Shown here in pieces: positions 6,103-13,210 of a DNA stretch of 13,210 nucleotides. The stretch's first letter is position 1, and every line of letters starts with the position of its first letter. Both the position numbers and the translations under genes were made by a program. Source of the DNA: Candidatus Sumerlaeota bacterium. GTDB lineage: Bacteria > Sumerlaeota > Sumerlaeia > JADFCT01. The stretch covers positions 1 through 13,210 of the forward strand of contig JAPLSP010000733.1 in assembly GCA_026398575.1 (NCBI GenBank), written 5' to 3'. The notes beneath the pieces were generated by a model. The model was not told where the DNA came from and did not search any database. It worked only from the letters and a program-made list of their open reading frames with translations.

Positions 6103-9100
6103 ATGTATCGCGCAATCAGGTATCTGCCTTCATGGGCGGGTTTCTTCCTAATGCTCGCCATGACTGCTGGCGCGCAACCAACAGGTGTTTCTGTCAGCTA
6201 TCAACTTCCCGATACGCTCGGCGAGACTTATTGCGTGACTTTGGCGATTGTGGACCCGAAAAATCCGGACTGGATTGTCAGCCAGTTTGTCGCCGGCGCG
6301 GCGCGGACGGTGACGAAAGAAAACGGCGGCAAGTTCAGTGAGGTTTGGGATGGGTTGGATGACAACTTCATGCCTGTGCCGCCGGGCGAGTATGCGGTCA
6401 AGGGGATCTACATGCCCGCGCGCAAGTGGCGGGTGGATGGCGAGTGGCACTCGGTGACGCCGCGATTCGTGACCGGCGCCTCAGCCTGGATGCCCACGCC
6501 GGAGCAGTGGGATAAGCCGGAGCCATTCGGCGGCGATCCGTGCGGCGCGCCCTTGTCCGATGTGGCCGTCGGGCGCAACGGCGTCGCGGTCTTTTATTAT
6601 CAGTATCTCGAAAACGGCCTCAACAATCCGATGTTCGATCTGAACAAGCCCATCGCCTACGAGCAATTCCTGCGCGCGTTCAATTCGGGCGGCGCGGGCG
6701 GCGGCTCTTGCACGGCAACCGATGGCGAAACGGTCTGGAGTTTCAGCACCGACGGCGGCCAGAAATACGTCTATCGCGCCGACGGCAAATCTTTTGGAAG
6801 CAGCCCGGGCGCGAATCGCCCCAACGGCTATCTTCCCGAAGGCTGGGTAACGGCGATGGCCGCCTGGCGCGACGAAGCGGCGAAGAAATCGTTCGTCTAT
6901 GTCGCGCAGCGCGGCAAGATCGTCGAGCCGCGCAAGCGCGACTTCCGCGAGAGCGACAGCGACTTCGCGGACAAGATCACAGTTCACGACGGCGATAATG
7001 GAAAAGTTTTGGCCACTCTGCCCTTGGCGCGACCACAGGGATTGGCCGTTTATGCGAACGCCCTTTACGCGCTTCACGCGGAAAAGGAAAACGGCCAAAG
7101 CGGATTCGCCATCAGCATGGCGCCGCTGGAATCAGGCCTTCCGAAAGGGCCGTGGAAGCGGGTATTCATCGTGCCGGCGGCGATCAAGCCGTTCGATCTT
7201 GAGATAGACAGCCACGGACGCTTTTACATCAGCGATCCCACCGCGAACAAAGTCCATCAATTCAGCGCCGACGGTAAACCGCTGCTCACCTATGGCCGTC
7301 TCGATGCGCAAAAGCCCGGCGCCTACGATCCATTGTCGTTGATCTCTCCTGGCAAGCTCGCGACCTGGACCGACAGCGAAGGCGCGGACCGGCTCATCAT
7401 CGTCGAGCAGGGCGGCCCCAACCGCGCCAGCGAATGGAGCGCCGACGGCAAACTGATACACGAATTCCTCACGCTGCAAACCAAGTCGAATGACGGTTAC
7501 GCCTTCGATCCCGAAAACCCGCATAAGATTTATATCCCTGGACAACAGAACTGGCTCACCCGCTTCAAGGTGAATTACGAAAAGCGGAAGTGGGAGGTGG
7601 ACGCGGTCTGGCCCAACGTCGGGGACGATCCGCGCTCGCTGCGACTGGAAAAGCCGCAGTTCATCCGCGCGAATGGCCGTGAGTACCTTGCCGGCGGGCG
7701 CAGCCTCAACGTCTATCGCCGCGACGGCGACCGCTGGCTGCTCTCCGCCGCGATCTTGCATGAACGCGCAGATAACAAGGAGCGCATCGGCTTCTGGCAT
7801 GACGCCAATGGCAATGGCCGCGTGGATGACGATGAAGTCACGCCCGTCACTCCGCCGGGACATTTCATAACCTATCACGGCCAGAACTGGCTCGATGACC
7901 TGTCGCTGATCGCGATCAATCAGGGCGGGAATGATGTCTGGCGCCTCGCCCCCAGCGGCTTCGACGCGCATGGGAATCCCATCTTCAAGGAATTCGCCAA
8001 ACTCTTCAGCGATTCCGTGTTCGAGGCTCGCCTCGCGGGCAAGGCGGACGCGATCCACGGCGGCAATGAACTGGCGGACAAGTTCGCAAGCGATTGGGCG
8101 CAGGCCGACGGCTCGCTCGCCGATGGCTTCTACGTGCAGGCGCGCGGCGGCAAGAACTTCAGCGCCAACGAAGGCCCTCAGCATAAAATCTCCCGCTACG
8201 TCCCCGACGGCAATGGCGGCTATCGCATGACCTGGCGCGTGGGCCGCACGGCGATGATGCGCACAGCCCTGCCCGGCGAAGTCTATGGCGCGATGCGCAT
8301 CCGGCGTCCGATCAATGGCCTGCTGAGCGTGGTGGATCAATCGCGCTGCGGCGTGCTGCTGTTCAACGAAGACGGCCTGTATGTGGACACAATCTTCCCC
8401 GACTCGCGCCGGGGCTTCTCGCGCAACGTCGCGGGCGTCTATCCGCAGCCGGGCGAATTCTTCGTCGGGACGATCATTCCCAATCGCGAAAATGGCAAGA
8501 TATATTTCGCCATGGGCAAATACACGCCGATGCTCTTCGAGGCGGAAGGCTGGTCGCTGAAAGAAAATCCCGTGCGCCCTCTCACGACGGCGCAAAAGAC
8601 GGTAACGATTTCCGCCGCGCAGATCGCCAGTCCCCCTGAGATCGCACTCAGCGTGCGCGGCGGCGCCGGCGCGGCGCGGATCGCGCGCTTTGCCCCCGCG
8701 CTAGGCGGCGTTGCGCTCGACGGCTCGATGAGCGGATGGGAATCGTGCGAGCCGGTCCAGTTCGCCGCCGATAAAGACCAGACCGTTGAAGTCCGCTGCT
8801 GCTATGATCCGGACTTTATGTATCTGCGCTGGCATGCGCGGCTCGCGGCGAAGTTCGATCCGAAACCCTCCGAGCCGCTCGAACGCGTCTTCACTCACGA
8901 CCGCCTCGCCGATACCGTGAGTTTTTATTTTCAGGGCGATCAATCGGCAAAGTCCGGCGGTCCTCTCGAAGGACGCCCCGGCGACGCGCGCATAGTCTTT
9001 GCCCTATGCAAAAACGCCCCCGCCCCCGCACCCATCGCTCGCATAACTCCCATCGCTCCCATCCCTCCCACAACTCCCATCTCTCCCATCACCCCCATCG

Positions 9101-9444
9101 CCCTCGGCATGTTCCCCAAATGGTCCGGCAATGAAAAAGCCTCTCCGCGCATCTATGCCACGCCAGTGAACAAGGCTGCGTTCGAGCATGTCGGCCCGAT
9201 CGAAGGCGCGCAACTCGGCGGAATAGCGGACGCGGACGGCAAAGGTTTCGTCATCGCCGCCGCGATCCCGCGCGCGGCGATCGCTCCGATGTTGGCCTCA
9301 TTCTCCGGCGGCATGTCAACGATGGTGAACTTCGAGGCCACCTTCGGCGGCCACAACAAATTCTGGTGGGCCAACCGCGACGCTTCGGCCAGCCGCGAAA
9401 CCTATGACGAGCCAACCGAAGCGCGGCTTTATCCGGGATCGTAG
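6103..9444 (+). CDS. Large secreted multidomain protein (FlgD-like Ig, NHL/beta-propeller-like, CBM9-like), ends at an in-frame TAG
   Basis: The frame encodes 1113 residues up to TAG 9442-9444. AAGGA five nt before the ATG supports the start. Residues 1-24 form a signal peptide with likely cleavage at AGA-Q, so it is exported. Next comes a FlgD-like Ig fold (about 27-105, VWDGLDDNF then VPPGEYAVKGIY). A long beta-rich region follows with an NHL-like element (GRFYISDPTANKVHQFSADG, about 370-389) and a possible Ca-binding loop DANGNGRVDDDE near 567. From about 870 a CBM9-like fold begins (DGSMSGWESCE, then a YDPDFMYLRWHA strand) and resumes after a (T/A)PI repeat linker (about 976-1000) with GFVIAAAIPRAAI. 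A role in binding extracellular polysaccharide is inferred; no catalytic site is recognised. The ETYDEPTEARLYP ending is typically not terminal in relatives, and the frame goes on after the TAG. Confidence 0.8.
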   Translation: MYRAIRYLPSWAGFFLMLAMTAGAQPTGVSVSYQLPDTLGETYCVTLAIVDPKNPDWIVSQFVAGAARTVTKENGGKFSEVWDGLDDNFMPVPPGEYAVKGIYMPARKWRVDGEWHSVTPRFVTGASAWMPTPEQWDKPEPFGGDPCGAPLSDVAVGRNGVAVFYYQYLENGLNNPMFDLNKPIAYEQFLRAFNSGGAGGGSCTATDGETVWSFSTDGGQKYVYRADGKSFGSSPGANRPNGYLPEGWVTAMAAWRDEAAKKSFVYVAQRGKIVEPRKRDFRESDSDFADKITVHDGDNGKVLATLPLARPQGLAVYANALYALHAEKENGQSGFAISMAPLESGLPKGPWKRVFIVPAAIKPFDLEIDSHGRFYISDPTANKVHQFSADGKPLLTYGRLDAQKPGAYDPLSLISPGKLATWTDSEGADRLIIVEQGGPNRASEWSADGKLIHEFLTLQTKSNDGYAFDPENPHKIYIPGQQNWLTRFKVNYEKRKWEVDAVWPNVGDDPRSLRLEKPQFIRANGREYLAGGRSLNVYRRDGDRWLLSAAILHERADNKERIGFWHDANGNGRVDDDEVTPVTPPGHFITYHGQNWLDDLSLIAINQGGNDVWRLAPSGFDAHGNPIFKEFAKLFSDSVFEARLAGKADAIHGGNELADKFASDWAQADGSLADGFYVQARGGKNFSANEGPQHKISRYVPDGNGGYRMTWRVGRTAMMRTALPGEVYGAMRIRRPINGLLSVVDQSRCGVLLFNEDGLYVDTIFPDSRRGFSRNVAGVYPQPGEFFVGTIIPNRENGKIYFAMGKYTPMLFEAEGWSLKENPVRPLTTAQKTVTISAAQIASPPEIALSVRGGAGAARIARFAPALGGVALDGSMSGWESCEPVQFAADKDQTVEVRCCYDPDFMYLRWHARLAAKFDPKPSEPLERVFTHDRLADTVSFYFQGDQSAKSGGPLEGRPGDARIVFALCKNAPAPAPIARITPIAPIPPTTPISPITPIALGMFPKWSGNEKASPRIYATPVNKAAFEHVGPIEGAQLGGIADADGKGFVIAAAIPRAAIAPMLASFSGGMSTMVNFEATFGGHNKFWWANRDASASRETYDEPTEARLYPGS
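9027..9098 (+). repeat. Eight tandem 9-bp units coding for (T/A)PI tripeptides
   Basis: Eight consecutive 9-mers, most of the form NNCTCCCAT, run through 9027-9098 (for example AACTCCCAT at 9045-9053 and 9072-9080, CGCTCCCAT at 9054-9062). They keep the reading frame and encode API-ARI-TPI-API-PPT-TPI-SPI-TPI. They lie between two halves of the CBM9-like domain. This is a minisatellite-like insertion likely to vary in copy number. Confidence 0.85.
9442..9444 (+). other. In-frame amber codon interrupting the secreted-protein gene
   Basis: TAG at 9442-9444 follows codons for LYPGS, and the same frame continues without another stop to 10104. The surrounding protein pattern (EARLYP, then small residues) often has Trp at this place in related CBM9-like domains, so a TGG to TAG change is a reasonable guess; CAG to TAG is equally one step. 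TAG is also the stop codon of the full-length frame (10102-10104) and of the glutamate synthase gene, so reassigned amber is unlikely. Confidence 0.8.
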
Positions 9445-10104
9445 GCGCCGGCGCAGTTTCAGCCGCTCGACAAAGGCGTCGTCATCCGGAACTGGCTCAT
9501 CTGCGGCCCGTTCGGCGGTCCGGGCGCCGAGAAGTTCAAGCGCGATCCGAATGGCGTCATCCCCGGAACGAAAATCGAAATGAAAAAAGCGGTGCGCGAT
9601 TTTTGCGAAGCCGCCGCCTATCCCCCCGACTCCGGCAAGGTTGATCTTCAGGCCGTATTCAATGGCGACATGATTCGCGGCTATTGGCCCGATCCGCGCA
9701 AGGTGCAGTGGAAGCCTGCGACGATTGCCGATCTCGACACACGCGTCATCCTTGGCGACGGCGGTCAAGTCTGGTACGCCGCGACGTGGATAAATGTTCC
9801 TGCCGACACCGAGCTGGACTTTCAGTTTCAGAGCCATGCGCAGACGACGCTGCGCTGGTTCCTCAACGGCCAGCCTGTGAAGACCGGCGAATTCAAAGAA
9901 GAAAAAGGCTCTGCCCATTCGTCGTCGGCCAGGCGGCCCCTGACTCTGCGCCGTGGCTGGAATCAAATCATGCTCCGAGGTTACTGCACGGGATACCCGC
10001 CGTTTCGCGCGGGCCTCGTTTTGTCCGGTCCCAGCGAAAAACTCTGGACCTTGAAACTCACCGCGAATCCGCCGCCGGAAACGGCGAAAGTCAAAGCTGA
10101 ATAG
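9445..10104 (+). pseudogene. C-terminal beta-sandwich part of the secreted protein, after the amber codon
   Basis: The 219 codons after the TAG stay in frame with the upstream gene and have the same GC-rich codon use. They begin APAQFQPLDKGVVIRNWLIC and include a WLICGPFGG motif, WKPATIAD, YAATWINVP, LRWFLNGQPV and LRRGWNQIMLRGYC. This order is what is seen in extracellular jelly-roll domains of the 'W-l-GPF ... YA-t-i ... WlNG-V ... kGwN-il' kind (from memory; no family number given). About 135 nt precede the first in-frame ATG (9580), and that ATG would remove the start of the domain, so an independent gene is unlikely. The intact parent would be 1333 residues. Readthrough, a sequencing error or a recent nonsense mutation are all possible. 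Confidence 0.75.
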
Positions 10105-10171
10105 CAATAGCTAAGGGACTGTCATAAAAAAACTGTTGCATCTCTGCCGCTCCCATGTTATCGTTGGAGGC

Positions 10172-10390
10172 ATGGATACTAAATTGATCACACAACGCTT
10201 TAATTTTCTGGCTCCATTCCTGAACGAGCGCATGCGCAGGCTTTACGCTGCGGCAGAAGCCAATGCCATTGGTTTCGGGGGCGCCATGGCGGTTTCGCGC
10301 GCGACCGGCGTCTCGCGTCGCGCCATCGCGCAGGGGCAGAAAGAGTTGAAGCAGCCGCCCGTTCCCGGCGCCGGGCCTTTTGAGAAAAGC
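10172..10390 (+). pseudogene. ISAzo13-family transposase, N-terminal remnant
   Basis: An ATG at 10172, directly preceded by GGAGG (10166-10170), opens MDTKLITQRFNFLAPFLNER, followed by MRRLYAAAEANAIGFGGAMAVSRATGVSRRAIAQ-like sequence. The pattern 'lneR.rRl.aAaEA..iG.GG...vs.aTGvSrrai..G..EL' is the start of ISAzo13-type transposases as I know them. The reading runs to about PVPGAG (near 10376), where full-length relatives continue with RIRR and GGGRK. Here it goes straight into the 3' end of the glutamate synthase gene. The catalytic part is missing. The open frame formally extends to 10423 through foreign sequence. An IS end probably lies between 10105 and 10140, but I cannot fix it. Confidence 0.65.
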
Positions 10391-10391
10391 G

Positions 10392-11810
10392 CTAGATTCC
10401 TTTTTGGCCGGCCAGGGCCATGAGATATTCATGGATGGCGTCGGCGGCTTTGCGGCCGGCGCCCATGGCTTCGATGACGGTGGCCGATCCCGTGACGATG
10501 TCGCCGCCGGCATAGACGCCCGGTTTGGAAGTCGCGCCGGTCTCGGCGTCAATGACGATATAGCCCCACTTGTTCAACTCCAAGCCCTTCGTGGTCTTCG
10601 TCAGCAGCGGATTGGCGCTGGTGCCGATGGCCATGATGACCACTTCGCATTCGAGCGTGAACTCCGAGCCGGGAATGGGCACGGGGCGACGGCGCCCGGA
10701 CTGGTCGGGTTCGCCCAATTGCATCCGGATGCATTCCATGGCCCGCACTTGGTTGTTTTGGTCGCCCAGGATGCGCACGGGATTGCACAGCAGCTTGAAC
10801 TCGATGCCTTCTTCTTCCGCGTTTTCGATCTCTTCGGCGCGCGCCGGCATTTCATCGTGGCTGCGGCGATAGACGATATAGGAATGCTCTGCGCCGAGGC
10901 GCTTGGCCGTGCGCGCAGAGTCCATCGCGACGTTGCCGCCGCCGACGGTCACCATGTTCTTGCCCACCTTGATGGGCGTCTGGCTGCCGGGCAGATAGGC
11001 CTTCATCAGGTTCGAACGCGTCAGGAACTCATTGGCCGAATAGACGCCGACCAAGTTCTCGCCGGGAATATTCATGAACTGCGGCAAGCCGGCGCCGACG
11101 GCGATAAAGAGGGCATGAAAGCCCCATTCGGTCAGCAGCTCATCCACGGAGGCGAGGCGTCCGACGACGTTATCGAGCCGGATTTCGACGCCGAGGGATT
11201 TCACGTAATCCACTTCGCGCTGAACGATGGCTTTCGGCAGACGGAACTCCGGGATGCCATAGACCAACACGCCGCCGGCTTTGTGGAAGGCTTCGAAGAT
11301 CGTGACGCCGTGTCCCAGGCGCGCCAGATCGCCCGCCACCGTCAATCCCGCCGGCCCGGAGCCGACCACTGCGACCTTGAAGCCCGTTGGAGCATGCTGC
11401 GCGACCGGCGCCGCCTGTCCCTGCTGGCCGTGCGCCGCTTCCCAATCCGCCGCGAAACGCTCAAGCCGGCCAATGGCGACTGGGCCGAACTTGGCTTTGA
11501 GCGTGCAATACTTTTCGCACTGGTCTTCCTGCGGACACACGCGTCCACAAATCGCAGGAAGGCTGTTCTTGTCTTTGAGCGTGCGGGCGGCGCCGGCGAA
11601 ATCGCGCGCGGCGATCTGGCCGACGAAGAGCGGAATATCCACGCCAACCGGGCAGCCGGCGATGCAGGGTTTCTTCTTGCACTGGATGCAACGTTTGGCC
11701 TCGGCCACGGCGGTTTCGTCATCGTAGCCGAGAGCGACCTCATTAAAATTGCCGCTTCGGGCAGTGGCGTCTTGGTGGGGCATTGGATGGCGGGGAGGAA
11801 TCTTACTCAT
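10392..11810 (-). CDS. gltD: NADPH glutamate synthase small subunit-like / NfnB (SudA)-like flavoprotein
   Basis: This complete 472-residue protein is of the GltD/GltA-homotetramer/NfnB family. It has an N-terminal iron-sulfur domain with two cysteine sets: Cys41, 44, 49, 53 (CIQCKKKPCIAGCP) and Cys88, 92, 98, 102 (CGRVCPQEDQC...C). A first Rossmann motif for FAD follows (VVGSGPAG, 148-155), then a second for NAD(P)H (VTVGGGNVAMDSA, 287-299) and the C-terminal flavin loop GVYAGGDIVTGSATVIEAMGAG. The family passes electrons from NADPH to glutamate synthase or, in NfnAB, links NADPH, NADH and ferredoxin. The length of about 470 and the IPPRHPMPHQD start suit the homotetrameric/NfnB type. The usual upstream NfnA/SudB-like partner is not present here. 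AAGGA about 11 nt upstream supports the start. It ends with TAG. Confidence 0.9.
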   Translation of the reverse strand: MSKIPPRHPMPHQDATARSGNFNEVALGYDDETAVAEAKRCIQCKKKPCIAGCPVGVDIPLFVGQIAARDFAGAARTLKDKNSLPAICGRVCPQEDQCEKYCTLKAKFGPVAIGRLERFAADWEAAHGQQGQAAPVAQHAPTGFKVAVVGSGPAGLTVAGDLARLGHGVTIFEAFHKAGGVLVYGIPEFRLPKAIVQREVDYVKSLGVEIRLDNVVGRLASVDELLTEWGFHALFIAVGAGLPQFMNIPGENLVGVYSANEFLTRSNLMKAYLPGSQTPIKVGKNMVTVGGGNVAMDSARTAKRLGAEHSYIVYRRSHDEMPARAEEIENAEEEGIEFKLLCNPVRILGDQNNQVRAMECIRMQLGEPDQSGRRRPVPIPGSEFTLECEVVIMAIGTSANPLLTKTTKGLELNKWGYIVIDAETGATSKPGVYAGGDIVTGSATVIEAMGAGRKAADAIHEYLMALAGQKGI

Positions 11811-11847
11811 GTTTCTCTATATCCTTCGGGAGATCGGAGAGCGCTCT

Positions 11848-12072
11848 TCATTGCAATGGAGCCGCGTCTCGCTTCTTTCGCAAAATACTCGTATTGCCGT
11901 AACGCATGCCAGTCTTCAGTTCCTTCCCGCACCCATCCTCGCCGCATACGAGCCTGATGCCGCTGAGCCGCTGGAACTGATTTCGATAGAAGCTCCAATC
12001 GTCCAACTTGGACGCTTGCCAACCGTCCGGAAAATTGAATCTCAAATTTTCGACAGTAATCGGGACCATCAT
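11848..12072 (-). pseudogene. Truncated partner protein of the AAA ATPase
   Basis: An ATG at 12072 overlaps the ATPase stop as ATGA, showing translational coupling. The first 37 or so residues (PITVENLRFNFPDGW, then DDWSFYRNQFQRLSG) match the opening I remember for proteins encoded next to this type of AAA ATPase. Those usually run to 200 residues or more and carry an IEVKDYR (PD-(D/E)xK-like nuclease) motif. Here the similarity stops after RLSGI; the next 36 residues (RLVCGEDGCGKEL onward) are unfamiliar and the frame closes at 11848, 74 residues in total. I infer a deletion near 11955-11965 that removed the nuclease-like part. An alternative is a short genuine protein. The upstream match is from memory and needs a search. 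Confidence 0.5.
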
Positions 12073-13124
12073 CCGGCCTCCGATTCAATGTAGCGGTCGG
12101 ACTGGCTTAATTCCTCCTGCAAGGCGTCAATCGGCCCGATATCGTCAGCCGTGTCGCCTTGCTCGACCTCAACTTCATTGCCATTGCGCTGAAGACCAAA
12201 AAATCTGGAGGGAATTTGACTGAACTCTTTGCCTTTCAATAAAATATCGAGTTCTCGAATCAGGAACAGGCTGTGGCTGGCGACGAACACCTGAATACCG
12301 CTCTTGCAGAGGTGCAGAATCGTGCGGGCGATCATCTTGATAATTTTCGGATTGAGGTTCGCTTCGGGCTCATCCCAAAACAAGAATCCCTTGTCCACAA
12401 GCGAACCTGTTGCGATCAGCCGCGCGATCATGGCGAATTTGCGAAGACCCTCGGCGACCAAATGCATTTCCATGCGACCCTCGGCAATATTCAAATAAAA
12501 ACGCCCGGCGTCGTCCAGTTCGACTTTTCCTCCCATCGCGGTTTCGAGAGGCGCCAGCAGTTCCTTGATCTGTTCCTCTCGCGGTCCTCTCGCCAATGGC
12601 GCGCCCAATAAAAGGCAGGTATCCCGCCATGTCTGTTCGAATGGAAGGTGCGTTGTCGCATACAGCGACAAAAAACCAGGATAGATGGTCAGCAGCTCGC
12701 GAGTCGGCAAATACACAGGCAGTTTGTCAATCCAAGCCGATGGGAGCTTGCTCACAGCAACTTCCGATTTGCTGGCAGTATTGAATGAGAATCGCAACTG
12801 ATCTTTCGCCGGCGAGAAGATGCAACCAACATCGCAACTTTTCTTGCCGCGTCCGCCGCGTCGGGCCAGCCGTCCCAGCTCATCCGGCATGAAAACGTCT
12901 TTTAATTTGCTGGCGATCTCCGTCTGGAGATGCGACTTGGTTGGGGTCGCGGAACCCGATTCCTTGAGTCCGTTTGCGCAGATGTAGATGGCGGAATAGG
13001 CCATCTTCAGAATATGAGTTTTCCCTGTGCCATTCTCGCCAATCATTACATTGATTCCCTGCGCGAATTTAAAATCCGCATTTGCGAACGCTGTGAGATT
13101 CTTCAGACTGAGAGATTCCAGCAT
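12069..13124 (-). CDS. AAA/ABC-type ATPase (AAA_15/AAA_21, OLD-like, no nuclease domain)
   Basis: This 351-residue protein is a single ABC/SMC-like ATPase. Visible motifs are Walker A GENGTGKT (29-36), an LPTRELLTIYPGF segment (139-151) seen in AAA_21-like ATPases, a degenerate signature AEGLRKF (224-230), Walker B GFLFWDEPEANLNP (246-259) with Asp251 and Glu252, and the H-loop VASHS (His284). There is no C-terminal Toprim nuclease as in OLD proteins; a nuclease-like partner would be expected from the next gene, which is truncated here. Such ATPase-partner pairs are common in defence-like accessory loci, but that role is inference. The start is fixed by AGAGGAG eight nt upstream (13133-13139). 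Its stop overlaps the next start by ATGA. Confidence 0.85.
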   Translation of the reverse strand: MLESLSLKNLTAFANADFKFAQGINVMIGENGTGKTHILKMAYSAIYICANGLKESGSATPTKSHLQTEIASKLKDVFMPDELGRLARRGGRGKKSCDVGCIFSPAKDQLRFSFNTASKSEVAVSKLPSAWIDKLPVYLPTRELLTIYPGFLSLYATTHLPFEQTWRDTCLLLGAPLARGPREEQIKELLAPLETAMGGKVELDDAGRFYLNIAEGRMEMHLVAEGLRKFAMIARLIATGSLVDKGFLFWDEPEANLNPKIIKMIARTILHLCKSGIQVFVASHSLFLIRELDILLKGKEFSQIPSRFFGLQRNGNEVEVEQGDTADDIGPIDALQEELSQSDRYIESEAG

Positions 13125-13149
13125 CGTGAATTCTCCTCTTGCATGAAAA

Positions 13150-13169
13150 GCGCAGGGTCACGACTGCGC
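13150..13169 (-). promoter_or_regulatory. Small hairpin in the leader of the ATPase gene
   Basis: GCGCAG (13150-13155) and CTGCGC (13164-13169) form a perfect 6-bp stem with an 8-nt loop, 26 nt upstream of the ATPase start. Read on the minus strand it is followed by TTTTC, a weak terminator-like feature or an operator. Upstream of it TATAAG (13180-13185 on the minus strand) could be a -10 box, but no good -35 is visible before the window ends. Confidence 0.3.
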
Positions 13170-13210
13170 ATTCAGTATCTTATAAAGCAAAACACAACCG
13201 TTCATTAAGC

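Noticed and set aside
7132..8595. 487-codon minus-strand frame opposite the secreted-protein gene
   Set aside because: GC-rich shadow frame; Arg/Ala-rich protein without motifs, while the + strand frame has a signal peptide and recognisable domains.
9027..9098. CRISPR-like array
   Set aside because: Units are 9 bp, contiguous, without spacers, and they keep the reading frame of the gene.
9442..9444. TAG read as pyrrolysine or as a genome-wide sense codon
   Set aside because: TAG ends the gltD gene and the full-length secreted-protein frame, and no supporting genes are seen in the window.
9580..10104. Independent gene starting at ATG 9580
   Set aside because: The same frame is open back to 9445 with conserved-looking residues (WLICGPFGG) before this ATG, so it is better explained as the C-terminus of the interrupted gene.
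10364..10375. Perfect 12-bp palindrome CCCGGCGCCGGG
   Set aside because: It falls in the transposase remnant codons for PGAG in GC-rich DNA; no proper T-tract follows on the minus strand to act as the gltD terminator, so chance is likely.
10380..11957. 525-codon open frame on the + strand opposite gltD
   Set aside because: It lies antisense to a clear GltD-family gene, and its protein is rich in Gly, Ala, His and Asp with no domain, as expected for a GC-rich shadow frame.

Overview
The window is bacterial. Its backbone is GC-rich and is interrupted by a clearly AT-rich block of about 5.4 kb (roughly 607 to 6060). The organism cannot be named from this alone. A very large secreted protein with a FlgD-like fold and a CBM9-like region, an ISAzo13-type transposase remnant and a NADPH glutamate synthase/NfnB-type flavoprotein would fit an environmental, often uncultured lineage (for example the PVC group or a neighbouring candidate phylum). 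That placement is a guess.

Layout. (1) 1-606: a promoter, then a minimal nucleotidyltransferase (MNT) gene of the MntA type, overlapped by the first codons of a HEPN-type partner gene that breaks off at about 600. (2) 607-5983: an AT-rich, tightly packed five-gene operon on the + strand with its own TTGACA promoter. It encodes a HIT-family nucleotide-binding protein, a ThiL/AIR-synthase-like kinase, a membrane-anchored alpha-toroid protein of unknown role, an HD phosphohydrolase related to dNTP triphosphohydrolases, and a DNA methyltransferase-like protein. Its composition differs from both flanks and its left edge cuts the HEPN gene, so it looks like an acquired cassette. It is the best candidate here for an undescribed system. 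The gene set suggests nucleotide or nucleic-acid chemistry, possibly DNA modification or defence, but this is inference. (3) 6103-10104: one very long secreted multidomain protein gene, split by an in-frame TAG at 9442-9444. Reading continues in the same frame for another 220 codons into a recognisable C-terminal domain. A 9-bp tandem repeat inserts (T/A)PI tripeptides into its CBM9-like part. (4) About 10105-10390: the 5' end of an ISAzo13-family transposase, cut off at the end of the next gene. (5) 10392-13124, minus strand: an AAA/OLD-like ATPase, then a coupled but apparently truncated partner gene, then an intact glutamate synthase small-subunit/NfnB-like flavoprotein.

Overall this is an accessory, rearranged neighbourhood. 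Three separate two-gene or mobile units are broken (MNT/HEPN, ISAzo13, ATPase/partner) and one large gene carries a nonsense codon, while the AT-rich five-gene cassette looks intact and expressible.
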